From: Strigops habroptila
Lineage: Eukaryota > Chordata > Aves > Psittaciformes > Psittacidae
Length of the DNA stretch: 64,000 nucleotides
Reading direction: 5' to 3'
Assembly (NCBI RefSeq): GCF_004027225.2
Contig: NC_044297.2
Span: 5,414,047 to 5,478,046 of the forward strand
Shown: positions 24,237 through 35,100 of the stretch, in pieces
Position numbering within the stretch: the first letter of the stretch is position 1
Layout of the letters: every line of letters begins with the position of its first letter
Notes under the pieces: model-generated
Seen by the model: the letters and a program-made list of their open reading frames with translations, nothing else
The model's database searches: none
Told to the model about the DNA's origin: nothing
Translations under genes and position numbers: made by a program

Positions 24237-26577
24237 GATGCCATTACCATAATGAAGAGGAAAAGAATATTATCCAAGATGGATTTGCAGCAAAAGGTGG
24301 GAAGGTGTCCTCACAAGCTACCTCGTCCATGTCCCCCATACGCACACTGGATCAGTGCCAGGAGGCCCCACTGGAGACCAAAGCCCCACTGGTTCAAGCA
24401 CTGCACAGGAACTTTCAAGGGAGAAGCTGCTCCAAAGAGCTGATGAAAGGCAGTTGCAAGGGAAGAGTGAAAAGTGTGTCTCCACTTTTCAGCAGCTCCC
24501 TGCTCTCCTGGTCATCCTCAAGACTATTGAGCTGTGATAAAACACAGGTATGACCGCTACCAGCCCCAAGCTCCCCCTCTGCTCCTGAACACTGTCCTTG
24601 ACATCTCTGCTAGGGGTTTCAGTAACCATCTGCTAAATAGATATAGATAGAGCCACATGTTTTGGTCAACCCCCAGCATGAATTTCACCAAGAAATCAAA
24701 ACAGAGCTGAGGGTCTGATGCGTGCCTGCTTTCAAGGGATGCAGGAGGGTCGTGGGTGCAGGGGCTCAGGACCAATCACAGCTCAGCAGCTGCTTGCAGG
24801 AAAAGTGCCCTAGCAAGGACCTCCAAACAGCACAGCTCTCATTAAAGCACCTCCAGGCTTCCCAGAACAGCTACTAAAGGTTAATCCTAGAATGAAAATC
24901 AACCTGCCTTGCAAAAATGGGAATTACCTCTAGAACCTCTAGAACCCTTACCTCTAGAACCCCAGCAGCTCGCTGAAAGTTGGAGCAAACCACTGGGATG
25001 AATCAGCTGGGGAAGTTTGCCCATCAATAACTGATATCAAAAGAAAATCAAGCCACAAGATCTGTCTCTCTTAGCCAGACACCTCGGCTCATGGCCTGGG
25101 GGCTGTACAGCAGCAAAAGGAACATCACAAATGATATCACAAGAGATCAGCAAGCCATTATTTATCAAAGCAAAGTGAACAAATACATTTGCATCCATTA
25201 ATAGCTCCATGATCAATTACTGATAAGAACAAACTTCTCCATCCTTCTTGATCACTGAAAGCTCAGTGCTAATTTAGTCTATGACATCTTTCAGTTAATG
25301 AAGCCAACCAAATATGAATCAATCCATCCAGGGATATAATAATGCCTAAACTTACAGTGGAAAAGTAGTAAGTCTCCTCAACATGCTAAATTGATCATCT
25401 GTCAGATTCAAGGAGGTCTACTGGAGTTAAGGGGATATGGCAACATCTCTTGAAACCTAATGGTAGCAGAGGAACAGCCTCTTTCTTAATTATCCCCCAT
25501 GGGAAGACAGAAGAAAACAGTGCTGTAGTAAACACTTAAAACTACACACATTAATTTATGATGGCTGCTGCCTTTGTATTTTGGAACAAGTTAGAATTTT
25601 TATTTCCTAATTGCTTGATGAAATGTCCCATCAATCCTGTCAATGCAAATAATGCCACTAAATAATAGATGCTCACATGGCACCCGAATTGCAGGTCTGC
25701 TAATTAGAGCCTGCAAACAGATGCAAAGGTGCAGGGGGACAGTGGTGGCCATGAGGTGACCTCTTCATCAGCTTCCAGGTCCCCATGCCAGAAAGGAGAC
25801 AGGCTGGTCCCAAACTGTGCCTGTCGCCACAGCGTTTAGTGCCAACCAAGCACTTGGCAGCACTTCTCCCCCAGACCCTCCCAGCTTCCCCACGGACCCA
25901 GTTTTAGACTGATGATGGGACTGGATGTCCTGCCAGAAAGACAGACAGCACAGTGTTCTTGCACCCCATCACCAGCTCAGTGGAGAACTAGGGTGTGGGA
26001 CATCCCAAAAAACCCCATGTCCCCTGTCGCAATTATCCCTGTCACAGCTGATAGCTGAGCTCCACATAAGAGAAACTGGCTTAATCCCAGCCACAAGCCT
26101 CACTGCCCTGTGGGGCTCATGACCACCAAAAAAAGGGGGGTGGAAATGGCTGTAAAGAGAAGTAGAATATTTTAATAAAACACAACAACTTTTCTGGGTA
26201 CATTTCAGCTCTGTATTGCCTTTGCACATATCCAACTGAAAGAGGATAATTCATTAACTTGCTGTCTGTATGGTTGAATTATTCTTTATTATTTTGGCTG
26301 CTTTGCCACAGCTAAATTTTGGCAGTGAGAATGTGCAGGTTTATTGCTGTTTGAAAAGGTAGACCAAAGCATTCCCCTTGGAAGCAGCACCAATAATTGA
26401 TTCATCATTACTAGTGAGATAATTTACTTAAATGCAATAGCAAGCCCCCAGTAGATAAAGGACCATCTAATTCCAGACTCAAATTAGTGTAACCTGATAA
26501 GATTACTGTGGACTCATGGAGCTCTCAATCCCTGGATGTGCTCAGGCCAATGGGACTTGAGAAACAGGCAAGACTTA
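24237..26577. other. Unique DNA with short direct repeats and an A+T-rich block
   Basis: ACCTCTAGA occurs three times between 24926 and 24961, the copies separated by short spacers. The 25010-25680 part is A+T-rich with many TAATTA, ATTAAT and ATCAAT steps and could be a conserved regulatory block. This is texture only. No gene seen. Confidence 0.4.
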
Positions 26578-26837
26578 GACCAAAAGGGTGTTGTATAATG
26601 GCTTTGACCTGCCAGAGAGGAGACTGAGATGAGCTTTTAGGCAGAAGTTCTTCTCTATGAGGGTGGTGAGGCACTGGCACAGGGTGCCCAGAGAAGCTGT
26701 GGCTGCCCCATCCCTGGCAGTGTTCAAGGCCAGGTTGGACTCAGGGGCTTGGAGCAATCTGCTCTAGTGGAAGGTGCCCCTGCCCATGGCAGGGGGTTGG
26801 AACCAGGTGAGGTTTAAGGTCCCTTCCAGCCCAAACC
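26578..26837 (+). mobile_element. CR1 LINE 3' fragment
   Basis: About 260 bases match the sense CR1 3' region: 'ctgccagagaggagactgag', 'ggtgcccagagaagctgtgg', 'ggccaggttggactcagggg', 'ccatggcagggggttgg', and 'aaggtcccttccagccc'. The terminal ATTCTATG-type octamers are lost or mutated. It shares the same diagnostic wording as the copies at 8.0, 43.4, 52.5, 57.2 and 59.8 kb, so these belong to one subfamily. Confidence 0.93.
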
Positions 26838-27357
26838 AGGATGTGAATTTATGATATATGCTGGTATGAAATGTCTTCAAAACAAGCCTGGAATCCAGAG
26901 GACAGCAGGGCTGGTTCTCCACCTCCTGCCTCTTCATTCCCTCGGTCATTACCAGAAAGCATCTTCCTCAGGCCTGAGCATCCACATTGTCTCAAGATGC
27001 TCCTTCCAACACACTAAATCCCAAGTGAGAGCAACACAAACCCTGCAGTTTTTGCACAGTTTTGCTTTGGTTTTGCAGGCTCATGCAGTCAGCACCTGCA
27101 TCCACATGCTGGTAAGGGCAGCATTTGGCCATTGATGCCCTCATTTATCCCAACCATCCAGAGGCAGCCCACACTGAGGGCCCCAGCTCCATCCAAGGTA
27201 AACTTCCATCCATCAGTTTCCTCTGAAAGCCGCTCAAGCTGTCAAGACAAACTCTGAATGCAGAAAGGGCACTAGGAGAAGGCAGCTGGCAGTCGGGGTG
27301 GCCTGCAGCAAGCAGCACTCACTAGAAACTAGATGCAGAAGCATCCCCTCTCCTTAC

Positions 27358-27443
27358 CTTCCCCACAGTCATCATGCTGTCACCCAGAGAGGAGCCCACA
27401 GACTCACACATAACAAAGATGTTGCTTAGCAGCTTGTCAGCAG
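27358..27443 (-). CDS. Candidate internal coding exon, family not recognised
   Basis: On the minus strand an acceptor (ttggccaacctacag) precedes 86 bases, which end in GGGAAG before a GTAAGG donor. One frame is open: two leading bases, then 28 codons, ending in phase 0. It contains ADKLLSNIFVMCESVG and GDSMMTVGK. Of 28 third positions about 20 are G/C and only one is A. First positions are about 70% purine. This is strong coding texture for its length and the best exon candidate in the window. Its upstream phase matches the weaker candidate at 30346-30420. I cannot name the protein, and a chance frame between decoy splice sites cannot be excluded. Confidence 0.4.
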
Positions 27444-30345
27444 CTGTAGGTTGGCCAAGGAGCGGAGCCCTTTGCATTCTCCACGGGCCTTGAACTTAGA
27501 ATTAAACAGGGGCAGCAACTACTGCTGCTGCCTGATGGAGCAAATCAATTCTCTCCCTCCCTCTTTTTCCCCAGCACCTCTCCAGCCAGAATTCATCGCA
27601 GCATTGGCCACGCAGGGCAACATCAGCCAGACAGTCCTCCAGGGCCAGCAGGAAAAGCCAGCAAGAGATCAGGGCAATTAACCTGAAAGGCCCCTGGAGA
27701 ATGGAGAAAGGAGGAGATTGGGATAAAATACAGGATGTGAGCCCTCCATCTGTCCGCATGCTGCTTTAATTGATCTGGGAGTCAATCAAACCAGCAGCAG
27801 CTTTTACTCAGCTAATCTGAGCTCTGTGTAAAGCAAGCAAATACATGGCAGAAGGGCAGAATAGGATCCTCCACTGTCTCTGCCCATCGCAGATGAAAGG
27901 TCTGACAGAGGTAACAGCGATCAGCAGGAAGGGAAGGCAGGACAGGACAGCAAGGCACCCCACACTGATCACCAACTGACTATGCGGTACATTGACACCA
28001 GGTTTATACAAATCCAAAGACATTTCTGCATCTGCTCTGATTAGGAACATCCAGATATGCAGCCAGTTCTCAGTACTACCACTCTGATTAAATACCTTCT
28101 CAAGTGACCCAGCAGATCTGGAGCTGCTGTCCCTAGCATGGCGGGGGACAGACTTGCTGGGCTATGGCCATCTCCTGACAGCCTATGGGCTATAGCCATC
28201 TCCTGACAGCCTCTAGCACAGCCCTACCCCTTCGCCCTCTCTCCAGCAAGCATTGATAGCTGTTTCCTGGCCCAAAAAGTAATTAGGTGGAATGGTTTGT
28301 AAAGGTGGGTCATCAATAACCCACCTTAAAACGGCAATGCGTGGGAACTGGGCAGTCCATCGCAAGGCAGTGACAGATCACCTGGCCAGCAGACCACAGA
28401 GAGAGGACTCCTCCAGCACATTAATCATCCTCAATCCCAGGATAACCCTGGAGACCTTGCCAAACATTAGCAACACTTGCCTTCATCCCTGCTGCTTCTC
28501 TTCCCTTTGCCTTTTTTAACTCATCCTCAATTTCCACTTTCTTCATCTCCTCTGCATAGCAGCTCCCCCATGCCTCCCCAGCCCCTTTGGTGAGCTGGAG
28601 CAACAGATATGCATAGGAAGAGCTGGGGATGCTGCCCCCAGCCCTGCTACTTCCACATTACTCAGATGCCTCAGTGCTCACCCCAGCTCAGGGCATTATC
28701 CAGAGTGATGAACATCAGCTGCATTCTCACCCTGACAGCAACATGCTCAAACCACACAGATCTGCTGCCATCTTCCCTCCTTTCCCCATCCTGCACATGC
28801 ATGTCACAGTCCCAGTCTCCACAAACAAAACATGCGGCACCCAGCAGCACCCAGACACAGTTTTCTGCAAAAGGAACTGTCTGCCAGTGCCCCTCTGCTC
28901 AGAGATGCTCTTCCTAGTGTCCCCATTCTCAGAGCCAGCATTCCCACCACATACAGAAGCCTAATTAGTTTAGCATGGTTGCGTTCTGCACAGCAACATC
29001 TGCTTTGCATGGGGCAAGGGAAAAAGAAGGGAAGTAGTAAACATCATCTTTATTTTAGAAGGAAGAAAAACATTAAAAGCCTCTGCACTGCCCTTTCCAA
29101 AGCCCTCTGGCTTTCCGATTTCTCTTCAGAAGACAATTCTGTTATTGCAACCAGCTCCAGGGAGCTGTTTTGTTCTTGTGAGTGCTGCACATACAGAGAA
29201 ATTACGCTTCTGCTGAAGAGCTCTTACATGCATAAAGATGCTTTGTCAATGCCCAGCCTGGATGATTAACCCCAGGCTTTGGCTCTCCCATTCAGTCCGA
29301 GACGGTCTGCGGAGGCGTCTTCTTTCCCCCTGCTACAGGGAGCAGAGAGTGCAAGATGGAGATGCTTCCCCTCTCATTTTCCTCTCTGTATGGAAAGGTC
29401 AGCTCCAGCCCTGCCAAAATTATGCAAGGCTGCCAGGAGACTGCTGCACCCAGCTGCTGGCTGGAGATGGGGTTGGAGGAGTGGGGCTGCATCCGTCTTT
29501 CACAAAAGCTGTTTTGCCACCTTGTTCTCTCACTGGATATGGATAAAAATGCAGCTGGATAATGACCTGCCAATAATGTTTCCCAATTTGGGAGTCTTTC
29601 AATGCATCCCCAGGCAGCAGCTGGAGCCAGAAGGGGGGAAAAAAGCTTCAGAATACCCTTGTCTAAAAGTAGTGTTTGTGTCTGCACATCTCTAGATCTG
29701 AGGGGATGCTTTGTAGGGACAGATGTTCAGGCAGAAAGCAGCTGTCTGCACAGGCTGCCCTTGCCCACGTGTTTGCCAGTCCCCTCTGGCAAGGGGCTAG
29801 CCCAAAAACCAGGATGCGAGTGTGCCCTGCTGACTTGTGCATCCCCACATAAGCACCACATCCCCCATGTCCCTACAGGGAATCTCCTCCCTCACCTCGC
29901 AGCGGACTCAGCCTCAAGTCTGTGAACCTCTAATCACGGAGAAACTTTACAAAAACTGTAAGTTATTACAATATAAAATGCTTTATAAAGAAAATGTAAT
30001 GGGCACAGCTGTACCCACTGTCTACAACCACCACCTCCTGCAACCAGAGCTTCTGACCTTATGGGGAAACATCGTGTTTAGAGCTTGTGTTGGGGCTAAT
30101 TCCTTCCCAGAGGAAACACGTACCTCGCTAAAAATAAACAGCCCCATCAGCCAGATATAAACCTGTATTCTGCAGTGTGATTCCTATCAGCTTTAATCTT
30201 ATCCCTCAGGCTTACCACATAGCCTTCACATGTGCCTCCTCATCAGAGACAGTGGCTGCAAACCCTGCTACACAGCTCTGCCTTTGCTTGCAGTGGCTTT
30301 TCTGTGGGTGCATTGCAGTTTTGGGGAGGCTGCAAGCCCACTCAC
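27444..30345. other. Mostly unique DNA with decoy-like splice signals
   Basis: A 28-base tandem duplication (tgggctatggccatctcctg and onwards, about twice) sits at 28158-28213. A very strong minus-strand acceptor with a long pyrimidine tract ends at 27694 and opens a 63-codon frame to a stop at 27502, but no good donor follows. On the plus strand a 48-base frame at 29130-29177 lies between good splice sites. None is firm enough to call as an exon. Confidence 0.35.
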
Positions 30346-30420
30346 CAGGTAATGGCTTATACCCTGCTGAAATCCCTGGGACTTTGGGAGAGTTTGGAGC
30401 AATGCAAAATTCACACTCAA
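30346..30420 (-). CDS. Weak candidate internal exon
   Basis: A GTGAGT donor on the minus strand follows 75 bases open in one frame (two leading bases, 24 codons, one trailing base), including VECEFCIAPNSPKVPG. The acceptor (gcatccaccag) has a poor pyrimidine tract, and codon composition is only neutral. Its phase-1 end joins in frame to the better candidate at 27358-27443, giving it a little more weight. Protein unknown. Confidence 0.2.
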
Positions 30421-33400
30421 CTGGTGGATGCTCCCTTGCTCTGGGCTGTGCTCCCAACACAGGCACTGGGAACATCTTGCTTTACCTTTACCAGTTGACA
30501 GATTAGACAGTATTTAGAAGAGATGACTTGGCAGAGCAAGTCTTTGAAGCTGAGATTAGTACCAATGGGTTATCTTCACTCAATTCTTTGGGCTGGGATG
30601 AGAGGAACAATTAGATCATTAGCAATCCCTTCTAATTGTGCCATGATGAAAGGAGTAACCAACGCCTGATGCCTCCTCTGAACCAGCCACAGGGGACAGG
30701 CCGCTCTCTGCTCAGATCTCTGTCCCCCTGGAGCACAGACCAGCTCTATTGCATTTACTCTGCAGCAGCTACTCTGTCCCTCAGAATTTGGCACACAGAG
30801 GCACAGGCTGGTGCTATTCCTGTCCCCAGTTCCGTCAGCCTAGAAGAGGTAAAGCAACTCTTCATCTCCATCCCAGGAGGGATTTCCAAAGCAAAGAATT
30901 TGAGGAAGTTAACTGTTTCTTTTGTTGTTGCTACAACATTTGGTACCAATCTTCTCTCTTTCAGGTGTTCCAGAGATTGATTTTTGCATCATATGTCTCT
31001 CAGGTTTCTGGCCCGATAATGTCACAGCACAGACTACAGAAAGGTTACAGCAGCACTGACGCATGCTCAATAGGAAACACCATTAGGGAGTGGGATATGT
31101 GGCAGCTGCTGCCTTCAGCTGCTGCCAGTTACTGAGAGCATCTCTGAAAGCAAAGGCGCAGCAAGATAAAAGTTATAACCAGACTTAGAGCACTTCCATG
31201 TGCCTCTCACTTAAAAGGCTGTTTGGCTCAAGCATGGAGCTGGCGCAGTCTGTGCTGTACCAGGAGGGATGGGCAGAGGCTGGAAACACAGCAAAGTGCC
31301 TCAAGCAGACACCCAGCTCTTTGCTTCCCTCCAAAAAGCAGGGGCTGAATGGGTAGAATTGCAAAAATCTAAGCAAGGGTAAGTTTGTTGAGCAGCTGAA
31401 GATGACATCTAAATGGAGAGTGGGGATGTGAGTGTAAAAATCTGCTGTTATTTTGGCTCTCAGGATGCTCAGGTGGTGCTCCTCGGTAAGGAAAGAGCAG
31501 TGGGACCTGGCTACAGCTCTCAAACATCCCCCAAAGAAATCAGAGACATCCAAGCCACACAGCAACCCCCTCCCGGCCAATACTCCGAGCACATCCCAAA
31601 TCCGAGCCAAGATTCACCAGGTAAATACAACCCTGGTTGCTAAAGCCTTGCCAAATCCTACCATCCTCAAGCAGGGTACTCCTGGACTGTGGGAAAGATG
31701 GGAGGCAGAATCCTAAAGTCTGGCTGGAGAAGGGATTTTCAACACTTAAGCACATCCTAGTCCACACAGCTCCGAGTGAGTTGGCAGATTTCCACCTCAG
31801 CAGCTTCAAGTGGATTTTCAGAGGGAGACAGCCCATCCTTTTGCATGACTGACTCCTGCCATCTAGTGCTGCTCAGAGCTCCCCCAAGCCCAGCCTCACA
31901 GCCTGTAGCGAGGCCGAAGGCCAAGTGTGAAAACTCACCAGGGAGCCAGGGAAACTGCTCTTTCCAACGGGTCATGGCACAGGCCAGGGCTTTTGGGCAA
32001 AAACATCTCAGAAGAGCCCAAAGAAGGTCAGATGGGAGAGCAGAGAAGGTCAGACAGGAAAGCACAGGTCAGAGGAAGGGGTCTTGGCAATGCTATATGG
32101 GGGGATGGAGAACAAAGGCTCTTCTCTGGCGGCTGCTGCTTGGTGCCCAGCACAGCTCAAAGGCAGAGGCTACACCAAGCCACAGAAATCAGCTTGGGTG
32201 ACCTCCTGGTGAGTGTTTAATGCAGAGGCTGCACACATGCTAAGGAAAGCCAGGCACTAGCAGCCCTGGACAGGCTGCCCTTGGAATTGAGAGTCCTTCC
32301 ATGGAGCTGGGGCCAGAGGGGTACAAATGCAGAGTGGGAAAAGCCCCCCCAGCTGCTCCATGCTCCCACTCAGCACCACTGCTTTGTGCCTTTGCAAGCT
32401 CAGACAGGCACAGCTCCGACATTGCAGGGATAACATATGTGGTAGGGAGGAACAGCCACAGCTCATGTCCAGCTCACATCTGAGCCATATGCAGCTCCGC
32501 CCACACTTCCCCGTCCACCCCAAACCCACACAACAATCCCTTCCTGCATAACCAGGCAAAACCATCAACGATTCAGCTGCAAATGCATCACTTGGGCCAT
32601 GGGGTTTGCGCTGGGAAACCGCATTTGCAGGGCTGCGGGGTGTCTCCCAACCCCTGCACCCCACTAACTTCCCAGCTATGATCATCCCAGCCCTCAAAGC
32701 TCCTCACTTTCATCCCAGCATCTTCCCCACCACCAACACCCTGGCAGAGCCTTTCTGCAAGTGCTTTCGCTGTGATAAGTGGAAATATTAGGCAAATTTT
32801 TTATTGACTGTTTCATATTAGACTGCTTTTTTTTTTTTTTTTTATTTTCATGGCAACATGACTAATAAAAACACACTTTATCTTTCTGAATTTATGGGTT
32901 TGTAAAGCTGCTTTCATGTACCTCAGGGAATCAGGGGATTAGAGCTGAATTAAACATCTCTAGTGAAAGTGCCACTCAGGTGAAAAGAGGGAGGGAAAGG
33001 AGGAGAATTCAAAGGCAGGAATGAGCAGAAGCAAACTTGCAAAAAATAGGGGTTTAATATATTGTCTAAAGAATAAAAACCTCATTAAAAAGTTATTGCC
33101 AGGCAAGAGGAATTCGTAATACCACTGCTTGTGAATTCTGCCTGGGAACTTCCTCCATAGATGAGAGTCATTACGTAAAAGTGAGATACCACCATGCAGC
33201 CTATCTGGATAAGGAGGGAAGAAAGGAAAAAGCTGTGAGGAAACTGTCGTTGACAGAAAACACTTCTCCCTCCATGAAGAGTTAATGTAGACCAAAGCCA
33301 GGAGATGTTTCCTGTCATGGCAGGAAACATTTTCCATGCAGCAGGAGGGCACTTTGGAGATAGAGGGTTGCATTGGTCCCAATGGGACTGGAAGGAGGAT

Positions 33401-34531
33401 GGTGGGAGCAGAGAATGGATGACCTTGCACAGCAATGACAAACAGCTTCAGGTATCACCAGGTTTTACCCATAGCTGTGGCTTATTTGAAGTAGGCACGC
33501 AGTCTTATTTCTGAAGTCTTGTCTTGTACCTGAGAATTTTGCTATTGGAAGTTATCTCATTTCAGATGTTTAAGACTTTTGGCCAAAAAAGTGTCAAAAC
33601 CAGACAAAAATCATTGAGGAAGTTAATTTTGTTACAAAACTGTCTTTTCAATAAGCAATCACTTTTACTGGAAAGTCATCAATACTGAGTTATCTGCACG
33701 GAGCATTTGATTTCAGCCAAACTACTTTTCCACTCTGGGTAAAGCATTTCAAGTCTTGTCACTGCAGCTGGCGATCTAATCATCAGTCCAGAGAAGGCTG
33801 GATTTACAGTGGTAGGAGAACAGAGTCCACAGCACTCTCTACAAAGTGCTTCAGGATCTGTAACCAGAGTTAAGCTATTCAGTTCTACTTCACAATGAGT
33901 TTAAGCAAAAGGAGTAAATTAGGGTTTTTTTTTCTCCCCCATCCACCATTTCCAGGCCTGAATCCCTGGTGGCACAGACCCAGTCTCCCATGCAGTGGTC
34001 ACCCCAAAGCAGAGATTAGCCCCTGCATTTTGGTGCTGCATTTTCTCTTCCCTTTCCTTTGGCAAAAAGCCTTTGGAGATGTTTGCCCACTATAAACACA
34101 CACTTGATTTACAAGACACCTTGAAGAGAGGGGTATATATCCCTGTAATTAATCCTCCAAGGGCACTAATGGCATAGGCAGTGCTGCTGGCGTAACTCAG
34201 TCGCTACTAAACAGTTTGTGTTACCTAAGGAACAAGCATGTTTCATACCCAATAAACATCCCTGGTGATGAGTGCTGCTAAACAGACTGCAAATCTGCCC
34301 CTGCCTCCCCACACACATGGACAGGCACATGGAGTGTTGTGCAAAGCAGCCCTCCTTCCCCCAGCCCTCCTCTTTCACCAGCTTTGGCATTTTAATTCAG
34401 CTCTCCATCCAAGCAGGGTTTGTTTTGTTGCAAGCTCCTTAGGACAGGATCCACCTCTGTGGGTCAGTCTCTGTTGCAGGTTTCTTCTCCCCACCATACT
34501 GATAACAATGCATAAAATCACTGCTCCACTG
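30421..34531. other. Unique DNA, inverted repeat and poly(T); no firm gene
   Basis: A near-perfect palindrome (ATGTTTCCTG, six bases, CAGGAAACAT) lies at 33305-33330. A T17 run is at 32827-32843. A very strong minus-strand acceptor near 33210 opens a 39-codon frame that ends in two consecutive stops, with ATTAAA about 60 bases beyond. This could be an alternative last exon, but codon use is not convincing. A 51-base minus-strand frame at 31939-31989 has a GTGAGT donor but poor coding texture. Confidence 0.35.
34527..34531. repeat. Left 5-bp target-site duplication (CACTG)
   Basis: CACTG directly precedes the LTR that starts at 34532 and recurs directly after it at 35096-35100. Five-base duplications are typical of several retroviral integrases, including those of ERVL-like elements in birds. 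Confidence 0.85.
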
Positions 34532-35095
34532 TGTTGTGGTTTGAGCCCAGCCGGTAACTCAGAACCACACAGCCGCTTGCTCACTCGCCCCCTTTCTCCC
34601 CCCGCTCCCGGAGGGATGGGGAGGAGAATCGGAAGAATGTAACTCCCACGGGTTGAGATAAGAGCAGTCCCGCAAATAAGGTATAATACAAAACCACTAC
34701 TGCTACCACCAGTGATAATAATGATTAGTGAAATAACAAGTGGAGAGGATACAATTGCTCACCACCCGCCGACCGATACCCAGCCCGACCCGAGCAGTGA
34801 TCTGGGCCTTCCGGGTAACTCCCCCCCGTTTATATACTGGGCATGACGTGCTGTGGTATGGAATACCCCTTTGGCTAGTTTGGGTCAGGTGTCCTGTCTC
34901 TGCTTCCTCCCGGCTTCCCCTCCTCCCTGGCAAAGCATGAGACTGAGAAAGTCCTTGGTTGGAATAAACATTACTTAGCAACAACTAAAAACATCGGTGT
35001 TATCAGCGTTGTTCCCAGGCTGAAAGTTAAAAAACACAGCACTGCACCAGCTACTAAGAAGGAGAAAAATGACTGCTATAGCTGAACCCAGGACA
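34532..35095 (-). mobile_element. Solo LTR of an avian endogenous retrovirus
   Basis: The 564-base element starts TGTTGTGGTTTGAGCCCAGC and ends ACCCAGGACA on the plus strand, so it has TG...CA ends, and it is flanked by CACTG on both sides. Its wording (ccggtaactcagaaccacac, cgggttgagataagagcagt, ctgggcatgacgtgctgtgg, tttgggtcaggtgtcctgtc) matches, from memory, LTRs of an ERVL-like family abundant in birds, in minus orientation. On the minus strand a TATATAAA box lies at 34836-34829, as expected for a U3 promoter. No internal retroviral sequence or second LTR is present, so it probably arose by recombination between two LTRs of a provirus. No proteins are encoded. Confidence 0.9.
34829..34836 (-). 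promoter_or_regulatory. TATA box of the LTR promoter
   Basis: TATATAAA on the minus strand inside the solo LTR. Transcription, if any, would start about 25-30 bases further on, near 34800, and run toward lower coordinates. No canonical AATAAA follows within the LTR, so the R/U5 end looks degraded. Confidence 0.5.
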
Positions 35096-35100
35096 CACTG
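35096..35100. repeat. Right 5-bp target-site duplication (CACTG)
   Basis: Exact match to 34527-34531. It fixes the right boundary of the LTR and shows a simple insertion without later rearrangement of the flanks. Confidence 0.85.

Noticed and set aside
24080..24553. 157-codon plus-strand frame
   Set aside because: It begins in a CR1 fragment read antisense and continues into unique DNA without splice signals.
29130..29177. 48-base plus-strand frame between good splice sites
   Set aside because: Frames of this size between decoy splice sites are expected several times in 64 kb by chance. No motif or partner exon was found.
31939..31989. 51-base minus-strand frame with GTGAGT donor, phase-compatible with 30346-30420
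   Set aside because: Codon composition is not coding-like (few purine first positions), and the frame is too short to support alone.
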